Shown here: piece after piece, positions 1 through 10,602 of the stretch | How the letters are laid out: each line of letters begins with the position of its first letter | Numbering within the stretch: position 1 is the first letter of the stretch | Assembly: GCA_012064385.1 (NCBI GenBank) | Contig: QRDG01000473.1 | Location: 2,639,679 to 2,703,678 of the forward strand | Length of the DNA: 64,000 nt | DNA from: Puccinellia tenuiflora | Taxonomy: Eukaryota > Streptophyta > Magnoliopsida > Poales > Poaceae | Reading direction: 5' to 3' | The notes under the pieces: model-generated | Seen by the model: only the letters and a program-made list of their open reading frames with translations | Databases searched by the model: none | What the model was told of the DNA's origin: nothing | Translations under genes and position numbers: made by a program

Positions 1-756
1 TATGCAAAATTTAAAACGGTGTAAATGGAAAAAGAAAGGTCCACGATTTACCACTAAGTGTGGCACAGACATGAATTCGGGGCCGAGATCAACTTGCCAA
101 TGAGAAACAAGATGGTAAATCATTATTAGGGGCATGTTATGCTTTAAAGGATTTTAAAAACATGTGAATAGAAAAACTTTGTAGTAGAACATAATGGCAT
201 GTTTAATGCTACAAGAATCAAAACACATGAATTTTAACATGTTCTGTTTGGTTGCATTTTAGCAAAAACATGAGATTTTTCTGAAGAATTGTGATCATAG
301 TAGTCATAGAATTAAAGAAACAAATCAAAAGAGGTTGGACTTAAGGAAAAGTTCCTACGTAATTTCAAGCAAAGTAGATCACATGAAAAAATCCTATGGG
401 TTAAAATCATACGATCCAAACAAGCACTATAGAAAAATTCTAAGAAATAGAATTGTCCAAACTTCTTATGAATTTTTTTGAACAAAACTAGACCATAGAT
501 TCCTAAACCCTCAACTTTTGATGACCATCTGATTGTTGTGTTTGCTTCCCGTCCGAGCAGGGAAACAAAAGATCATCCTTTTGTACGACACATTGCGATA
601 ATGAAAGTCATTCTCCTATGAGCGGAACGCTAATGAACGTTTTGCCTCGTACATGTGATTGAAGACAAGGTGATTTGGACCATTAAATAGGGCGAATCAT
701 CAGTTCCAAAAGAACCGTGTATCTTGCAAGCATGCGCTTTACATCCCAAACAAGTA
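1..756. other. AT-rich intergenic sequence, nothing recognised
   Basis: No coding region, repeat terminus or RNA gene can be supported here. Only short chance reading frames are present. Confidence 0.5.
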
Positions 757-890
757 AAAAACAAGTCCGCGGGGGAGAGCTGTGCTGAATTTTCATTAAG
801 GTGGAAGTGCTCCTTCCAGAAATTCGTTCCCGGTGGGACTTGGGTCACAGGGGTGCACCACTCGTACCAACAACCACCGGGCTACTGCGC
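757..890 (-). repeat. tRNA-derived SINE-like copy
   Basis: Read on the minus strand, the segment begins with a tRNA-like A box (TAGCCCGGTGG) and has a B-box-like stretch (GTGACCCAAGTCCCA) about 35 bases later. A body follows that ends in TTAATGAAAATTCAG and a GC-rich tail. Related copies lie at 892-1024, 4749-4880, 6492-6578 and 6579-6706, all in the same orientation. It may belong to the grass Au SINE group, but that assignment is from memory of the general layout. Confidence 0.45.
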
Positions 891-891
891 A

Positions 892-1278
892 TTCTAAAAA
901 AAAGGTCTGCGCGAGAGGAGCTCGTCTGAATTTTTATTAATGTCTAAGTGCATCTTGGTAAAAATTTCTACAAAACCGTTCCCAATGGGACTCGCACTCT
1001 AGTTGCTGGGTGCGCCCCAAAAATTTAAAAACAAGTCCAGCAGCCGAATCTATACTTCTTATAAGAGCCCCACTAACATGCATTAAATTAGTCTATCTTT
1101 ATATGTAAGGTGTCTACATCATCCACTATTTGAGTCATTCATTTAACCATGTCATCACCACATCATTCACTATTTGAGACATTTTTTTATCGGTTAATCT
1201 AATAAGGGGACGTGTCCCACGGAACAAATTCATCCGGCGCGCATCAAGTTTAATTAGAGCGGAGCAACCAACCAATGT
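892..1278. repeat. 387-bp direct repeat, left copy
   Basis: Nearly identical to 4749-5134, with only a few substitutions and one A-run length change. It contains a SINE-like copy (892-1024, minus strand) followed at 1049 by a Helitron-type 5' end (TCTATACTTCTTATAAGAG). The repeat does not begin with TG or end with CA, so it is not an ordinary LTR. Confidence 0.8.
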
Positions 1279-1761
1279 GATCGTGCCTTAGCCATACCGT
1301 GCAGGCTGCAGCCATAAGGAACAAAGCCTACTGGCTTTCTGCTTGTCCACTTCGTAGCAAATTTGGTACAGTTCTTTTTTTTTCTGACTTCGTAATCACG
1401 ATATATGTTGCATATCTGAAACCTGATTGTTAATCTATAAAATGCTCCTAGAGAAAGTTTTTTCTTAATACTTGATGAATGAAATACAGTGAATATGTCC
1501 TTATCTGCCAGTTCAAATCCAATGCACATGAAGGATGAGCTTTACCAACAATATCTTACAGTTCATATTTGATTCCAATTGATGAAGGTCTGAAGTGTGT
1601 AGCAGCATGTAGTGCTTTGTGTTTACTGGAGCAATGAATATTTTCCGGCCCTCTGATCAAGGAAAGGTATATTGGACTTGTATACTTTTAGTTAGAAGGG
1701 AAATTTTTTTCGGAGGATGAAGGCGTCTAGGCGGAGCTAAAAGCTTAATCCCAGAGGCAAG

Positions 1762-2020
1762 ATGTTCAAAATAATCTCGACATGGAACAAGAGGAGGAGC
1801 AAATCACTTGATCAGTTAAATCCTTGTGAGTGCAACCCTTTCTTCCATCAAGCCATTTGTCACTGTATGATCATCTCTTCAGCGAAACTTCTCAATTAAT
1901 TTTATTATCTGATCTTTGCTTTTGCAGGGGTGTACAATACAACCGAGCTACGGCAGTTGAAGGAGCAAGAGCAACCGCTGCCCCTGCCCTTGCCGAGGAA
2001 GAGAAAATACTCCATGATGT
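1762..2020 (+). pseudogene. Gene fragment of a PBL28-like receptor-like cytoplasmic kinase (exon 1 to early exon 2)
   Basis: Exon 1 starts with ATG at 1762 and encodes MFKIISTWNKRRSKSLDQ. It ends at 1825 before GTGAGT. The intron ends in TTTTGCAG at 1927. Splicing restores a Trp codon across the junction and gives NPWVYNTTELRQLKEQEQ followed by a proline/lysine-rich stretch ending KRKYSMMF. This matches my knowledge of the N-terminus of plant PBL28-type kinases (RSKSLDQ-NPWVY-LKEQEQ-basic-VFTL). The similarity then stops: the expected kinase-domain lead-in (TLKEMEEAT) and the catalytic domain are absent, and the frame runs into unrelated sequence to a stop at 2169. Both exons and the phase-1 intron are kept, so genomic DNA rather than mRNA was copied. 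It is probably non-functional cargo of the surrounding Helitron. Confidence 0.55.
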
Positions 2021-3999
2021 TCAAAATTCAGAGGAAATACGTCCCTTACAATTTCAAGATGGTGTTGTTTTTGTCAGTTAGCTTTTCCGGGTACGATTTT
2101 CAGAGTACTGAATATAGGCGAGTACTGGATATTTTCAGAGAAAATATCCCAGTTAATTTCAGAAGATGATGATCTTTTTGTCATTTACAAGCTTTTATTT
2201 CAAATGTAATTTCCAGATTGTATTGAAGTTAGCACCAATGATTTCGTTTTATATACTTTTCTTACTGTTTAAATGATGTATGACGCAGCCGCCTGACCTG
2301 AATGTGATAATCATGTCCAACAGGACAGCCAAGATCATAGTGGTGTGACATACTGACATTTACTCTTGACTTTTTGTAAAGAAAACAATCTGCCAACCAC
2401 CACTCAAAAGGATCAAGCATTCAATCATCAATTCATCAATTATTTCTAATGATATATATCTTGCTCTGTTATCCGCCTCTGCTTTGACGTTGAGGTCGCC
2501 GCCGACCAGCTTCCATGGGTGTTCTTCACGTGCAAGTCTCGGAATTATCCAAGGTTAGTTGGTTCTTTATTTCTATTCCTTCAGTTTCATACTGTGTGGC
2601 CAAGTCCTGGATCGATCTTCAGTTGGTTCTTTACTCCTGTATTCTAAGATATGACCTGAATTTTTTTCTTCAGCATTCTTAGGGCATTAGATTACTTTAT
2701 CTTTGCGACGAGATGTATACCAGCCTGTAATTTGGCACCCAGCTCGTAATTAGCAAGACCTGATGGATGAAGCTTATCACCATTTATTCTTGGAAGGAAT
2801 AAAAGTACCTGTAAGTGGGAATATGATTTTTTTGATTCACACAGATAATTGAACTCAATAATACGATGTACAAATTGTGACGCCGTAGCATTATCTTTAT
2901 CATGTGTATGCCATGTGTTCCGATAAATGTGCACGTGTCAGGTCCGTTTAGTGACCTCCCAGACTCATCGATGTAATTTGCTTCATATGCAATTCAAGTG
3001 TTTTCATGCCAATCAATTAATTGCATTAGTTATTGTATGCATTTGTTATTGTTACATGAAGAAGTTTGATTTTAGTGACTGGTCTCTCTCTCTCCATGTC
3101 TCTCTCTATCTACAAGATTGCCTTTTCAATTTTATTTTATTAACTGATCTTTTTTATAAACAACGTCAGAAACTGAAGATGACACTTCTGGGTTCTATCT
3201 ATATATCAAGCTCCTATGATATGCAGATTTATTTCTTAAATGTCACCCGTTTAAGAAATTGAAGATGATAAATTATGGGTTCTCTCTACAACTAGCTGGT
3301 AATCAGAAATCCCTTACTTCTGAAGAGATCCAATACCACTTTTTTCTGTAAGGGCTCCAGAAGCAAGGTAACACCAGTGCAACCGCTAAGCCAGGATGCA
3401 ACAAAAGAAACAAAGTGCCCCAAGATTCTTATTAGGAAGATAACTCCCATTTACAAACAATTCCATTTCTATCTTTAAATCTTCATTTGAACCGAGTATT
3501 GAAGAAGCTATTTCTGTTTGTACCATTTGTTATTGTTTTGGCATATATTATGTGATCCTGAAATATGCTTGTTGGATACTAGAATGATCACTGAAATAAT
3601 TCAGTACAAAAGTAATTCCTTTTTTTCTTTCATCAAAATATGTCAAACTTTTAACTTCAATCCTTTGTTGCTTCTTTAATGTTCTCAGACAATAATCTGA
3701 TGGATCAGTGTGAGACGATGGACGTAACACATGAAGCAAGCAGGGTACATTATATTGAATGCATTAACTTGCTTAATAATGATTTTTCTAACTAATATGT
3801 GCTACATATGCAACTTCTTTTCATACTTTTTTATATTGTCTCAAATGCAATGCCGCCACACTTCCAATAAAGTGCTTACCCACGATTTGTATATATTCTT
3901 TGTGATGTTGTGCACACTTGCTAGATGATAAGTCTTATAATTACTAACATCATGTGTGGTGGTGCAATTACATTATTTTTTCCCTGCTTCTTGTAGGAC
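2021..3999. other. AT-rich sequence, no recognised gene
   Basis: Contains only short frames. A segment ending GGCTCCAGAAGCAAG before GTAACACC (about 3345-3366) resembles an exon end, and is similar in its last bases to the exon-like piece at 4000-4081. No product can be named. Confidence 0.35.
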
Positions 4000-4081
4000 T
4001 ATATGTCATCAGTTAAGCTGCGTGAAAATACCAGATTCGGAGCCAATTGGAGATGTATTTGGACTGCCCAGAGGAAGCAAG
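4000..4081 (+). other. Exon-like segment of unknown origin
   Basis: A pyrimidine tract and acceptor (CTTCTTGTAG) precede an open stretch encoding QLSCVKIPDSEPIGDVFGL then PRGSK. It ends at AAG before a donor-like GTATAAG. I do not recognise the protein. It lies in the candidate Helitron and may be another captured exon. Confidence 0.25.
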
Positions 4082-4748
4082 GTATAAGCTGTGTGTCTTA
4101 CTTGCAAATTCGATCTTAATATAAAAAAACAGCGCATGAATCCTGATATGTTTACCATAGCAAACATTATATACTGACAAGTTCTTATCAACATTGTAAT
4201 GTCCGCATTGCATATATATCATCATAGATGGATTTACACTCCAAGGCCCCTGCTAGAGTTCCACATGACAAATCTTTATTTCTGGTCCAAGATGCAAAAT
4301 AATTTTGAAACAAATTTAGAAATTGGTAGAAGTATGTACACTTTTTTTATAAATTATGGTTTGTACTCATGGGAATTTCATCAGGCACACTTGTTTTGGA
4401 TAACATGGTTCAGGTAATATTATTGGTCGCAATACTATTGACCGAGGTACACTTGCCGACTGGTGCCTCTCCTCCAGTAGTTTCATGGACATAGGTGCAA
4501 AAGAAAAGTAGTTTCATGGACACACGTTAGATTTGGCGTGGCTAGCTGTTTCATTTGCCACCCTTGCACGGTTGAAAGGGTCGGTGTGAGAGTGTAACTT
4601 CTAATCGCTCTAGCTACAAACACCATCATATATAAGACTGAACATCTGGAAAAGAGCATGGCAATCTTGAAATATAAGGACAAAACTCTAACAATAAAAA
4701 AAATGTGGAGTTATCATAAAGACGTGCGTGCACATGCACACTAACTAG

Positions 4749-5134
4749 TTCTAAAAAAAGGTCTGCGCGAGAGGAGCTCGTCTGAATTTTTATTAATGTC
4801 TAAGTGCACCTTGGTAAAAAATTCTACAAAACCGTTCCCGATGGGACTCGCACTCTAGTTGCTGGCTGCGCCCCAAAAATTTAAAAACAAGTCCAGCAGC
4901 CGAATCTATACTTCTTATAAGAGCCCCACTAACATGCATTAAATTAGTCTATCTTTATATGTAAGGTGTCTACATCATCCACTATTTGAGTCATTCATTT
5001 AACCATGTCATCACCACATCATTCACTATTTGAGACATTTATTTATCGGTTAATCTAATAAGGGGACGTGTCCCACGGAACAAATTCATCCGGCGCGCAT
5101 CAAGTTTAATTAGAGCGGAGCAACCAACCAATGT
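4749..5134. repeat. 386-bp direct repeat, right copy
   Basis: Right partner of 892-1278, 3.5 kb away. It again contains the SINE-like copy (minus strand) and the Helitron 5' end, here at 4905. The two copies diverge abruptly after ACCAATGT. Confidence 0.8.
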
Positions 5135-6482
5135 ATGCATGAAAGGAATCTTTTCAAAAGATGAAAATTCAAAATGAATTATCTTTTAAATTGTTAATCC
5201 AATTGACGATATGTCTTCACCGCTGAGTTCGTCTCGATGCGGACGTTAAAACAAGATCCCATCTTAATACGTTTTGATGAAATATTTTTTTCGACTTCAG
5301 TTGCCAAGTTATTATACTGTAGTTGTCCGGAAATTCAATTCGGCTCTCAGGTGCATATGCTCTCTATACCTAAAAAAATACATTTTGAAATGTCAAAAAA
5401 TTATGACAAAAAATTTTGCGCATTAGTCACGACATTTTATGTGGGAACATAAAGTTTCATGAAAAAACGACAATTTTTATGTGCTGCATGAAAAAGACAA
5501 AAATATATCTTGTGAAAAGACTTATTTTAGCACCAAAATTTGTCTTTTTATACCGGCCACGTAAAAATCGTTTTTTCGTGAAACGACTTTTGAAACATAT
5601 AAGGCGTGAAGATGTATGTGCGGACACTTTTTATAGAATTTTTTGACATTCAAAATGACGATTAAAATGAATTTTTATTAAAGGGTGCATCTAGACCCGG
5701 GAGCCAAAAAGTTGCCACGTAATTGTCATGCTACTGGTTAACAGTAACCATCCAAATAGCACACAATTATCAGATAATAGTTACATGTTTTTCCTCGTAG
5801 TGATGATATATATGTCTAGAGAATGGGTATTTGATCCACTCTAAACACGGAAATTGATCATATTAACATCAGAAAAGGCTTACATAGGTGAGTATCGAAG
5901 TTCAAAACACCTGATAACTATTTGATTTTAACCTGGTGACCAACATGACTATGCCTCGTGACCAATTGACTATAATTTGGCAACTAAGGTCAGATTTTTT
6001 TTATCAAAACATATCAACATGAGATCTACTTTCGAATATCTCGAAGCGACTAAGCTAACCGTGAAAACGGATCCGAGTTTTGACTTACGGCTTAAGAGAT
6101 AAAACATTTTAAAGTTTGGAAACCAATAAAAAGTCCATGCGGTGAGGTGGCTAATTACCTGCATGCATGACCGTGCCCTAGGTAGCACAGTCTTTTATTT
6201 ATTCATGTTATTCCATGTTTATTAATGATGTTCATCCATACATGCAAGCTATTCACATTACGGATCCACATTATAAATTATTTTAGCCATACAATTTTGC
6301 ACATCGTCAAATTTTAGTTGTTAAATATACAAACATTTCATAATGATTAAATTTAGATTTTTGATTATTGTGGCTAATCAAAGTCTCCGTAGTTCTAAAA
6401 AACTCATTTCATGGATCAAATGTCCTTCTTTTAAACTATATTTTTTAAACTTTCCGCTTCAACGCGCGGGGTATCTTTCTAG
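4905..6482 (+). mobile_element. Non-autonomous Helitron (shorter candidate)
   Basis: Starts with TCTATACTTCTTATAAGAG preceded by A. It ends with a hairpin-forming CAACGCGCGGGG and TCTAG followed by T. At 1.58 kb it is a normal size for a non-autonomous Helitron. It carries a degenerate hairpin MITE (5339-5709) and has no coding capacity. It is the most conservative reading of the Helitron signals in this region. Confidence 0.6.
5339..5709. mobile_element. Degenerate hairpin MITE
   Basis: The left end reads TTCGGCTCTCAGGTGCAT. The right end, read in reverse, is TTTTTGGCTCCCGGGTCTAG. The interior is a degenerate inverted repeat built of words like GTGAAAAGAC, TTTGTCTTTTT and AAATGTCAAAAAA. These words also occur in the much better preserved hairpin element at 21013-21343, so the two look like the same family. 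Confidence 0.4.
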
Positions 6483-6491
6483 TTTTAATTA

Positions 6492-6578
6492 CTGTAGAAG
6501 CGCTCCTTGGTGAGATTGGTTCGTGATGGGGTACGGGACTCTGGTCACAAGGGTGCACACTGCTACCAACAACCACTG
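6492..6578 (-). repeat. SINE-like fragment
   Basis: Partial copy of the family seen at 757-890, with the words GCTCCTTGGTGAGA, GGGACTCTGGTCACA and CTACCAACAACCACTGGG on the plus strand. It lies ten bases beyond the Helitron 3' end. Confidence 0.4.
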
Positions 6579-6706
6579 GGATATCAAAAAAAAAGTATAT
6601 TTTGGTGGAGGACCCCGACTGAATTTTTATTAAGGTACAAGTGCTCCTTGATAAAAAAAACTTATTTCCGGTGGAACTTGCACTGAACCACTAGGTTACT
6701 CTCAGC
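6579..6706 (-). repeat. SINE-like copy
   Basis: Immediately follows another copy. On the plus strand it starts with an A-run and carries CTGAATTTTTATTAAGG, GTGCTCCTTGATAA, GGTGGAACTTGCACTGAACC and CACTAGGTTAC. Confidence 0.4.
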
Positions 6707-7023
6707 TAAGTATGTATTTGGTTGGAAGGTTAAACGGTGTGTTCCATCACAGACTCACAGTGATGTATGCCCATCGCTGCATTAGCTTGAAGAACATTAT
6801 GGTGCAAACGAGACGTGGGAATTGGCACACTACTGCACAAAGGTTAGAGCGTTATTTTCTTGCGACATGGTGGTGTGTGAAAGTGAAACCGATATTTTGT
6901 GGGCATCATAATGCTCCTTTTTCTTGCGAACACATCGAGATTACTGTGGCTCATACATCAGATAATTCTACTTTAAATCCACCTGGACAGAAATTGATGA
7001 AGTTAAATCACTTTCATTGTCAC
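6707..7023. other. Intergenic, unrecognised short frame
   Basis: A 109-codon plus-strand frame runs across 6712-7041 but matches nothing I know. It runs into the terminus of the next transposon, so it is probably chance. Confidence 0.3.
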
Positions 7024-7026
7024 TTA

Positions 7027-8055
7027 GAGCATCTCTACTAGATCCCTTATAAATCGGACCCTTAAAACTCGTATAAGAGAAACCGTAAAACGATAGGCTG
7101 AAAACCACCCGGACAGAATAGATACGGAAAACGGCATACCGTAAAATGGAATACTCCTTTTTACAAGATCTGTTCCGTGCAACAACACACCAAACCGTTA
7201 AACAGTTTTGCAATCTGCTTAAATTCATACGCCTCAAATAAGATGAATATATGGTTAGCAAACAAAAAATTGCAAATAAGTAAGCTATGCAAATAACTAT
7301 GGAACGAAATAAAGCACAATTACGCTACAAATTTTTTGCAAGAGACGCACTATGAAGGCTGAATTTCATACAATTCCCCGTGCGGCATGAACGACGGAGT
7401 GAGGGAAGACGGTGGAGTGGAGCCAGCAGGCTTCGCTCCTCCTGTGGTCGGTTTCTTCCCTTCTTCAGAGCTCGTGCGGCTGTGCCTGGCGGCACGACCG
7501 GCGCGGTCCCCCAGACGGAATAGGCGTGGTGGCCACCGGGACCAGCTGTCCAATTGATGGACCACCTTATTGAACCACACGGGCGCCCTGCCGCAGCTTT
7601 TTGGTCGCGGGAGCCCCGACGGCGGACTCTGTAGGAGGGCAACAACCAGAGGCAGCGGCGTGACTCGGTTCACGGTGAGCGGAGTCGCGGAACGACGGTA
7701 GGCGCCGATTGGGGCCTGTGACCGCGGGAAGGACGGGCGGAGGATTGGTGGAGTCCTTGGAAGGCGAGGGAAGAGCGGCGGCGACAGATTTTGCGGGGGA
7801 CGAGGAGATCAGCAGTGGAAGCGGTAAAGAGAATGAGCTGAAATGTCTGTGACGCCAAGCGGAAACATGGACACGGGAAACCTAAAAACCAGACTCAGAA
7901 CTCGTGTATACGAGGTACTCGGAGCCCAATTTGAGGTTTCCCTTAAAAAAAATTAAGGGTTGGACGGTTTTAAGGGATCTGTCGGGTCGTGTTTTCCGCC
8001 CGAACCCTTAAAGAAACATTATTATAAGGGTTTGCCTTTTTTACGGGATCTGCTC
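7027..8055. mobile_element. Non-autonomous PIF/Harbinger-like element
   Basis: The left end GAGCATCTCTACTAGATCCC and right end (reverse) GAGCAGATCCCGTAAAA share a terminal inverted repeat apart from a 9-base gap. Each is flanked by TTA (7024-7026 and 8056-8058), the usual 3-bp target duplication. The centre (about 7360-7860) is GC-rich and open on the minus strand, with a frame rich in Pro, Ser and Arg, possibly a captured or remnant first exon. No transposase was found. Confidence 0.55.
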
Positions 8056-8058
8056 TTA

Positions 8059-8343
8059 GTCATAGAACTTATCTCTTTATTCATATTTCGGTTGCACAAT
8101 AAAATAGCACATGCATTCCTTTATAAAGGGCAAGCAGGTCCGTTTGCACTGGGTAGATCACACACAACTAATCACACGTAATGCAACTATAGATGGCTGA
8201 GACCTTACATTGGTCTAATTGAAAGCCTCCACGGATATTTATTCTGTAACATATTCTAGATATTTCTTTCCGATACATGCCAGCGGTAACTGGGTAGCCG
8301 GAGGAGGACTTGTTTCAGATCTCGACTTCTTTCATGTAGTAAT
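8059..8343. other. 3' flank of the RALF-like gene, nothing recognised
   Basis: AT-rich, with no supported feature. It would hold the 3' untranslated region of the minus-strand peptide gene. Confidence 0.3.
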
Positions 8344-8728
8344 TCATGGAGCAGCATCAGGTGGGTTGCAACCGTAGATGTGCTTACATCCGGGCGTGTA
8401 AGGCTGGCCTCTAGGGGTAGCCGGCGTGCTACCTGGGTTCAGTGGATTGCCTGATATCCCACCATAACTTATGCCTTCTTTCATAGCTCTCCCTGTATCA
8501 CGCATGGCCCAATGGCAGTTAGTACTGGACACAATGCTTCAGGTAGGCTATACTAGAAGATAGTGAACGAAATAACTTTGCATGAAAAGGCAGTAATTGT
8601 ATTAAATCAAGCAAACGAAAGAAGTGTACTTTACCTCCCTGTACAGAGACGGCCTGGAAAGCACAGATGAGCATGAAAGCCATCACGAGCAGCGTGCGGA
8701 AAGACAGAGCATTTCGCTGCGTCCTCAT
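8344..8728 (-). CDS. RALF-like small secreted peptide gene, two exons (possibly a pseudogene)
   Basis: Exon 1 (8728 down to 8635) starts with ATG and encodes a clear signal peptide: a basic MRTQRN start, then the hydrophobic core TLLVMAFMLICAFQAVSV. It ends in GGGAG before the donor GTAAAG. Exon 2 (about 8530 down to 8344) encodes EGISYGGISGNP, a Pro-rich linker, and GQPYTPGCKHIYGC, then NPPDAAP and a stop. The ISYG motif and the PYxxGCxxIxxC ending are RALF family signatures; RALF peptides signal through CrRLK1L receptor kinases at the cell surface. Only the last two of the usual four cysteines are present, as in some known RALFs. None of the visible acceptor sites joins exon 1 to the ISYG frame in phase, so the intron model is unresolved or the gene is broken. 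A TATA box lies about 90 bp upstream. Confidence 0.5.
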
Positions 8729-8817
8729 ATCTGAATCTCTCTGATCTGTTCTCCCTTCTCACTTGCTATGCTGCTGCTGCACTCCGGGTTGTGTACCTTA
8801 GTGTTGGGGGTTAAGTT

Positions 8818-8829
8818 CTTTATATATAG
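8818..8829 (-). promoter_or_regulatory. TATA box of the RALF-like gene
   Basis: CTATATATAAAG on the minus strand, about 90 bp upstream of the ATG at 8728. This is a normal plant spacing for a TATA box plus a short leader. Confidence 0.6.
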
Positions 8830-9142
8830 ACCATACGAATAAACGTGAGGCACAGCTTCCATGCCATCCAGGCGTCAACTTCCAGCAAGAGATTTGGGCG
8901 TTGACGTGAGTCAATCGGTCATCGGCGACCCTTCTATTGGCCTTTTTCTGGAATTCGGGGCAAAGTTGGCACCTTGCTAGTTAGTCGCCAATTTTTCCAG
9001 GTCATGATTTGCCTCTTTGCTAGTCAGTCCTCATCTTTTCCAGGCCATGTTGATAAGCCACGAGACCACCAATTTGTCTGGACTAACTTTCAGCAAAATC
9101 CATGCATGCACCATAATTGCATCACCGTGATAAGGAGGGATT
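8830..9142. other. Upstream region of the RALF-like gene
   Basis: Holds TTGACG-type words (GTTGACGTGAGTC near 8892) and a short repeated phrase (GGACTAACTTTCAG at 9079 and again at 9165). No gene is visible. Confidence 0.35.
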
Positions 9143-9158
9143 ACAAGCCAGAAATTAA

Positions 9159-10576
9159 TCCGGTGGACTAACTTTCAGTAAAATCAGCGTGATGGTCAAC
9201 TTGGCAATTTGAATTCCTCCACGTAAGCTCTCTCCCCTCGCGTCGGCTCCCGCCCAGGCGACCGGGGGAGAAACCCTAGCACCCAGCCGCCGCCACCCCC
9301 TCCCCCTCCTCTCTCCTCTCGTCGTCCCCAGAGGCAGCCGCCGGGGAACCCTGCACGCCGCCGATGAAGGGGACGGCGGGACTCTCGCGCATCACGGCCG
9401 TGACGCGGTTGGGAGGGACTGCGCTCAGCAGCGTGTTGGATCGGCGGCGTGATCTCCGGTGGCTGTTTCTCCCGGTGGCGCGGAGTCACTTCGGCGGCTT
9501 CGTGGGGACAGCGTTCTCGCCATGACATGCTCTCCGATCTGCAGCGCAAGGATCCCGGAGCAACGGCTCCGTACATGGCAGCGGCGGCATCCCCTCCACA
9601 GGGAACGCTTGGCCAGGAGGCGGCTCCTTGTGGCGGCGCTTGGGGGTGGCAGATCTCGGGATCCCAAACCCAAGCTCGTCGCAGGAGGCGCGTGGCGGCC
9701 GGAGCCTTCTCCGGCGTCGACGGCGCTGGATGCGGGAGATCAGTAGACCTTTTGTGGATCGGATATGGTGGCGGCACCGACCTCGTCGTTGGTGCCAATC
9801 CAGCCTGCGGCGGGTTCGGGGAGGCGAGGCTGCCGGTGAAAACCGCACCGACTTCGGTCATGGTGGACGATGGCGGCGTATTTGCGTCGTTACCTTGTTC
9901 AAGGCATCGTTGTTGCAGCTCTCATCTTCTCACCCGGGCTGCTCCGGGGGAAACCCCAGATCTGGGTTTCCTGGATCGGACGATGGCGGCACACGACGCC
10001 GTTTCTCCCGCCTGGGGACATCGTTTTTGGAGTGGAGGTTGGCTGGAAGGGACCTGAGGTGGAGCGGCGTGTTTTCTTCCATGTCGAAGACAGCAAGTCT
10101 TGGCGGCATGGTGCAGCGAGGCCTTGGCGATAGACGAGTGTTGAGGTGCGCGCGCAGGACGGTTGTGCTGTCGGGCGTCGTGGCGGCGTCGACGGCAGGC
10201 CTAGCAAGGTCATTGCATTGATTACTCCTGAAGACGGATCAGTGGAAGACGGTGGTGGCGGAGTATCAACGTACGCATTGGCGCGTGTTATATGTCTGCT
10301 GGACCGGTTTGTGCCCCCGGCGAGCCATTGGGCAGCTTGGTTGAGGACGCCGGATTTAGATGATGTGGGTAGGTGTGTGAGGTCAGAGCACTGGCTCCGA
10401 TCATGTCCACCCCCTTCATCAAGGTTGTAGGTGTAGCGAGTTATCGCCTCGGTGGCTTCAGGCTGATCGATGTATCTCTTTGTAAGGTTTGGTGGTTTAT
10501 GTGTTTTCTTATTATTAATAAAGTGTGCATCCTTTGGATGCAGAGGCTCGGGGTACACCCTCCATTTCGAAAAAAA
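9159..10576 (+). mobile_element. LINE-derived retroposon with target-site duplication
   Basis: Flanked by identical 16-bp repeats ACAAGCCAGAAATTAA at 9143-9158 and 10577-10592, and ends in an A-run. The last 80 bases (AATAAAGTGTGCATCC, then GATGCAGAGGC and CCATTTCG before the A-run) have the form of Triticeae LINE 3' ends. The GC-rich first part (9236-10200, with AAACCCTAGC and CCGCCGCC words) looks like a LINE 5' leader and ORF1 start. No endonuclease or reverse transcriptase is present, so the middle is missing. The first bases after the left duplication resemble the host flank, so the exact 5' end is uncertain. The right duplication sits just before the Gypsy element at 10603. Confidence 0.6.
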
Positions 10577-10602
10577 ACAAGCCAGAAATTAAAACTACCA
10601 GT

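Larger units (their letters stand above)
1049..6482 (+). mobile_element. Candidate long Helitron with captured gene fragments
   Basis: The 5' end TCTATACTTCTTATAAGAG is typical of grass Helitrons. The 3' end at 6460-6482 has a GC-rich palindrome (CGCGCG) followed by ATCTTTCTAG, giving the CTRR terminus. The flanking bases are A on the left and T on the right, as expected for insertion between A and T. No Rep/helicase ORF is present, so it would be non-autonomous. The same 5' end recurs at 4905, so the true element may be the shorter 4905-6482. The segment between holds a kinase gene fragment at 1762-2020 and other exon-like pieces, which fits Helitron gene capture. Confidence 0.45.

Noticed and set aside
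892..5134. LTR retrotransposon bounded by the 387-bp direct repeats
   Set aside because: The repeats lack TG...CA ends, primer site, polypurine tract and target duplication, and contain SINE and Helitron pieces.
9196..10558. Long GC-rich frames on both strands (up to 221 codons)
   Set aside because: Overlapping frames in all registers with low-complexity Arg/Pro/Ala content; they lie inside the LINE-derived retroposon and match nothing.
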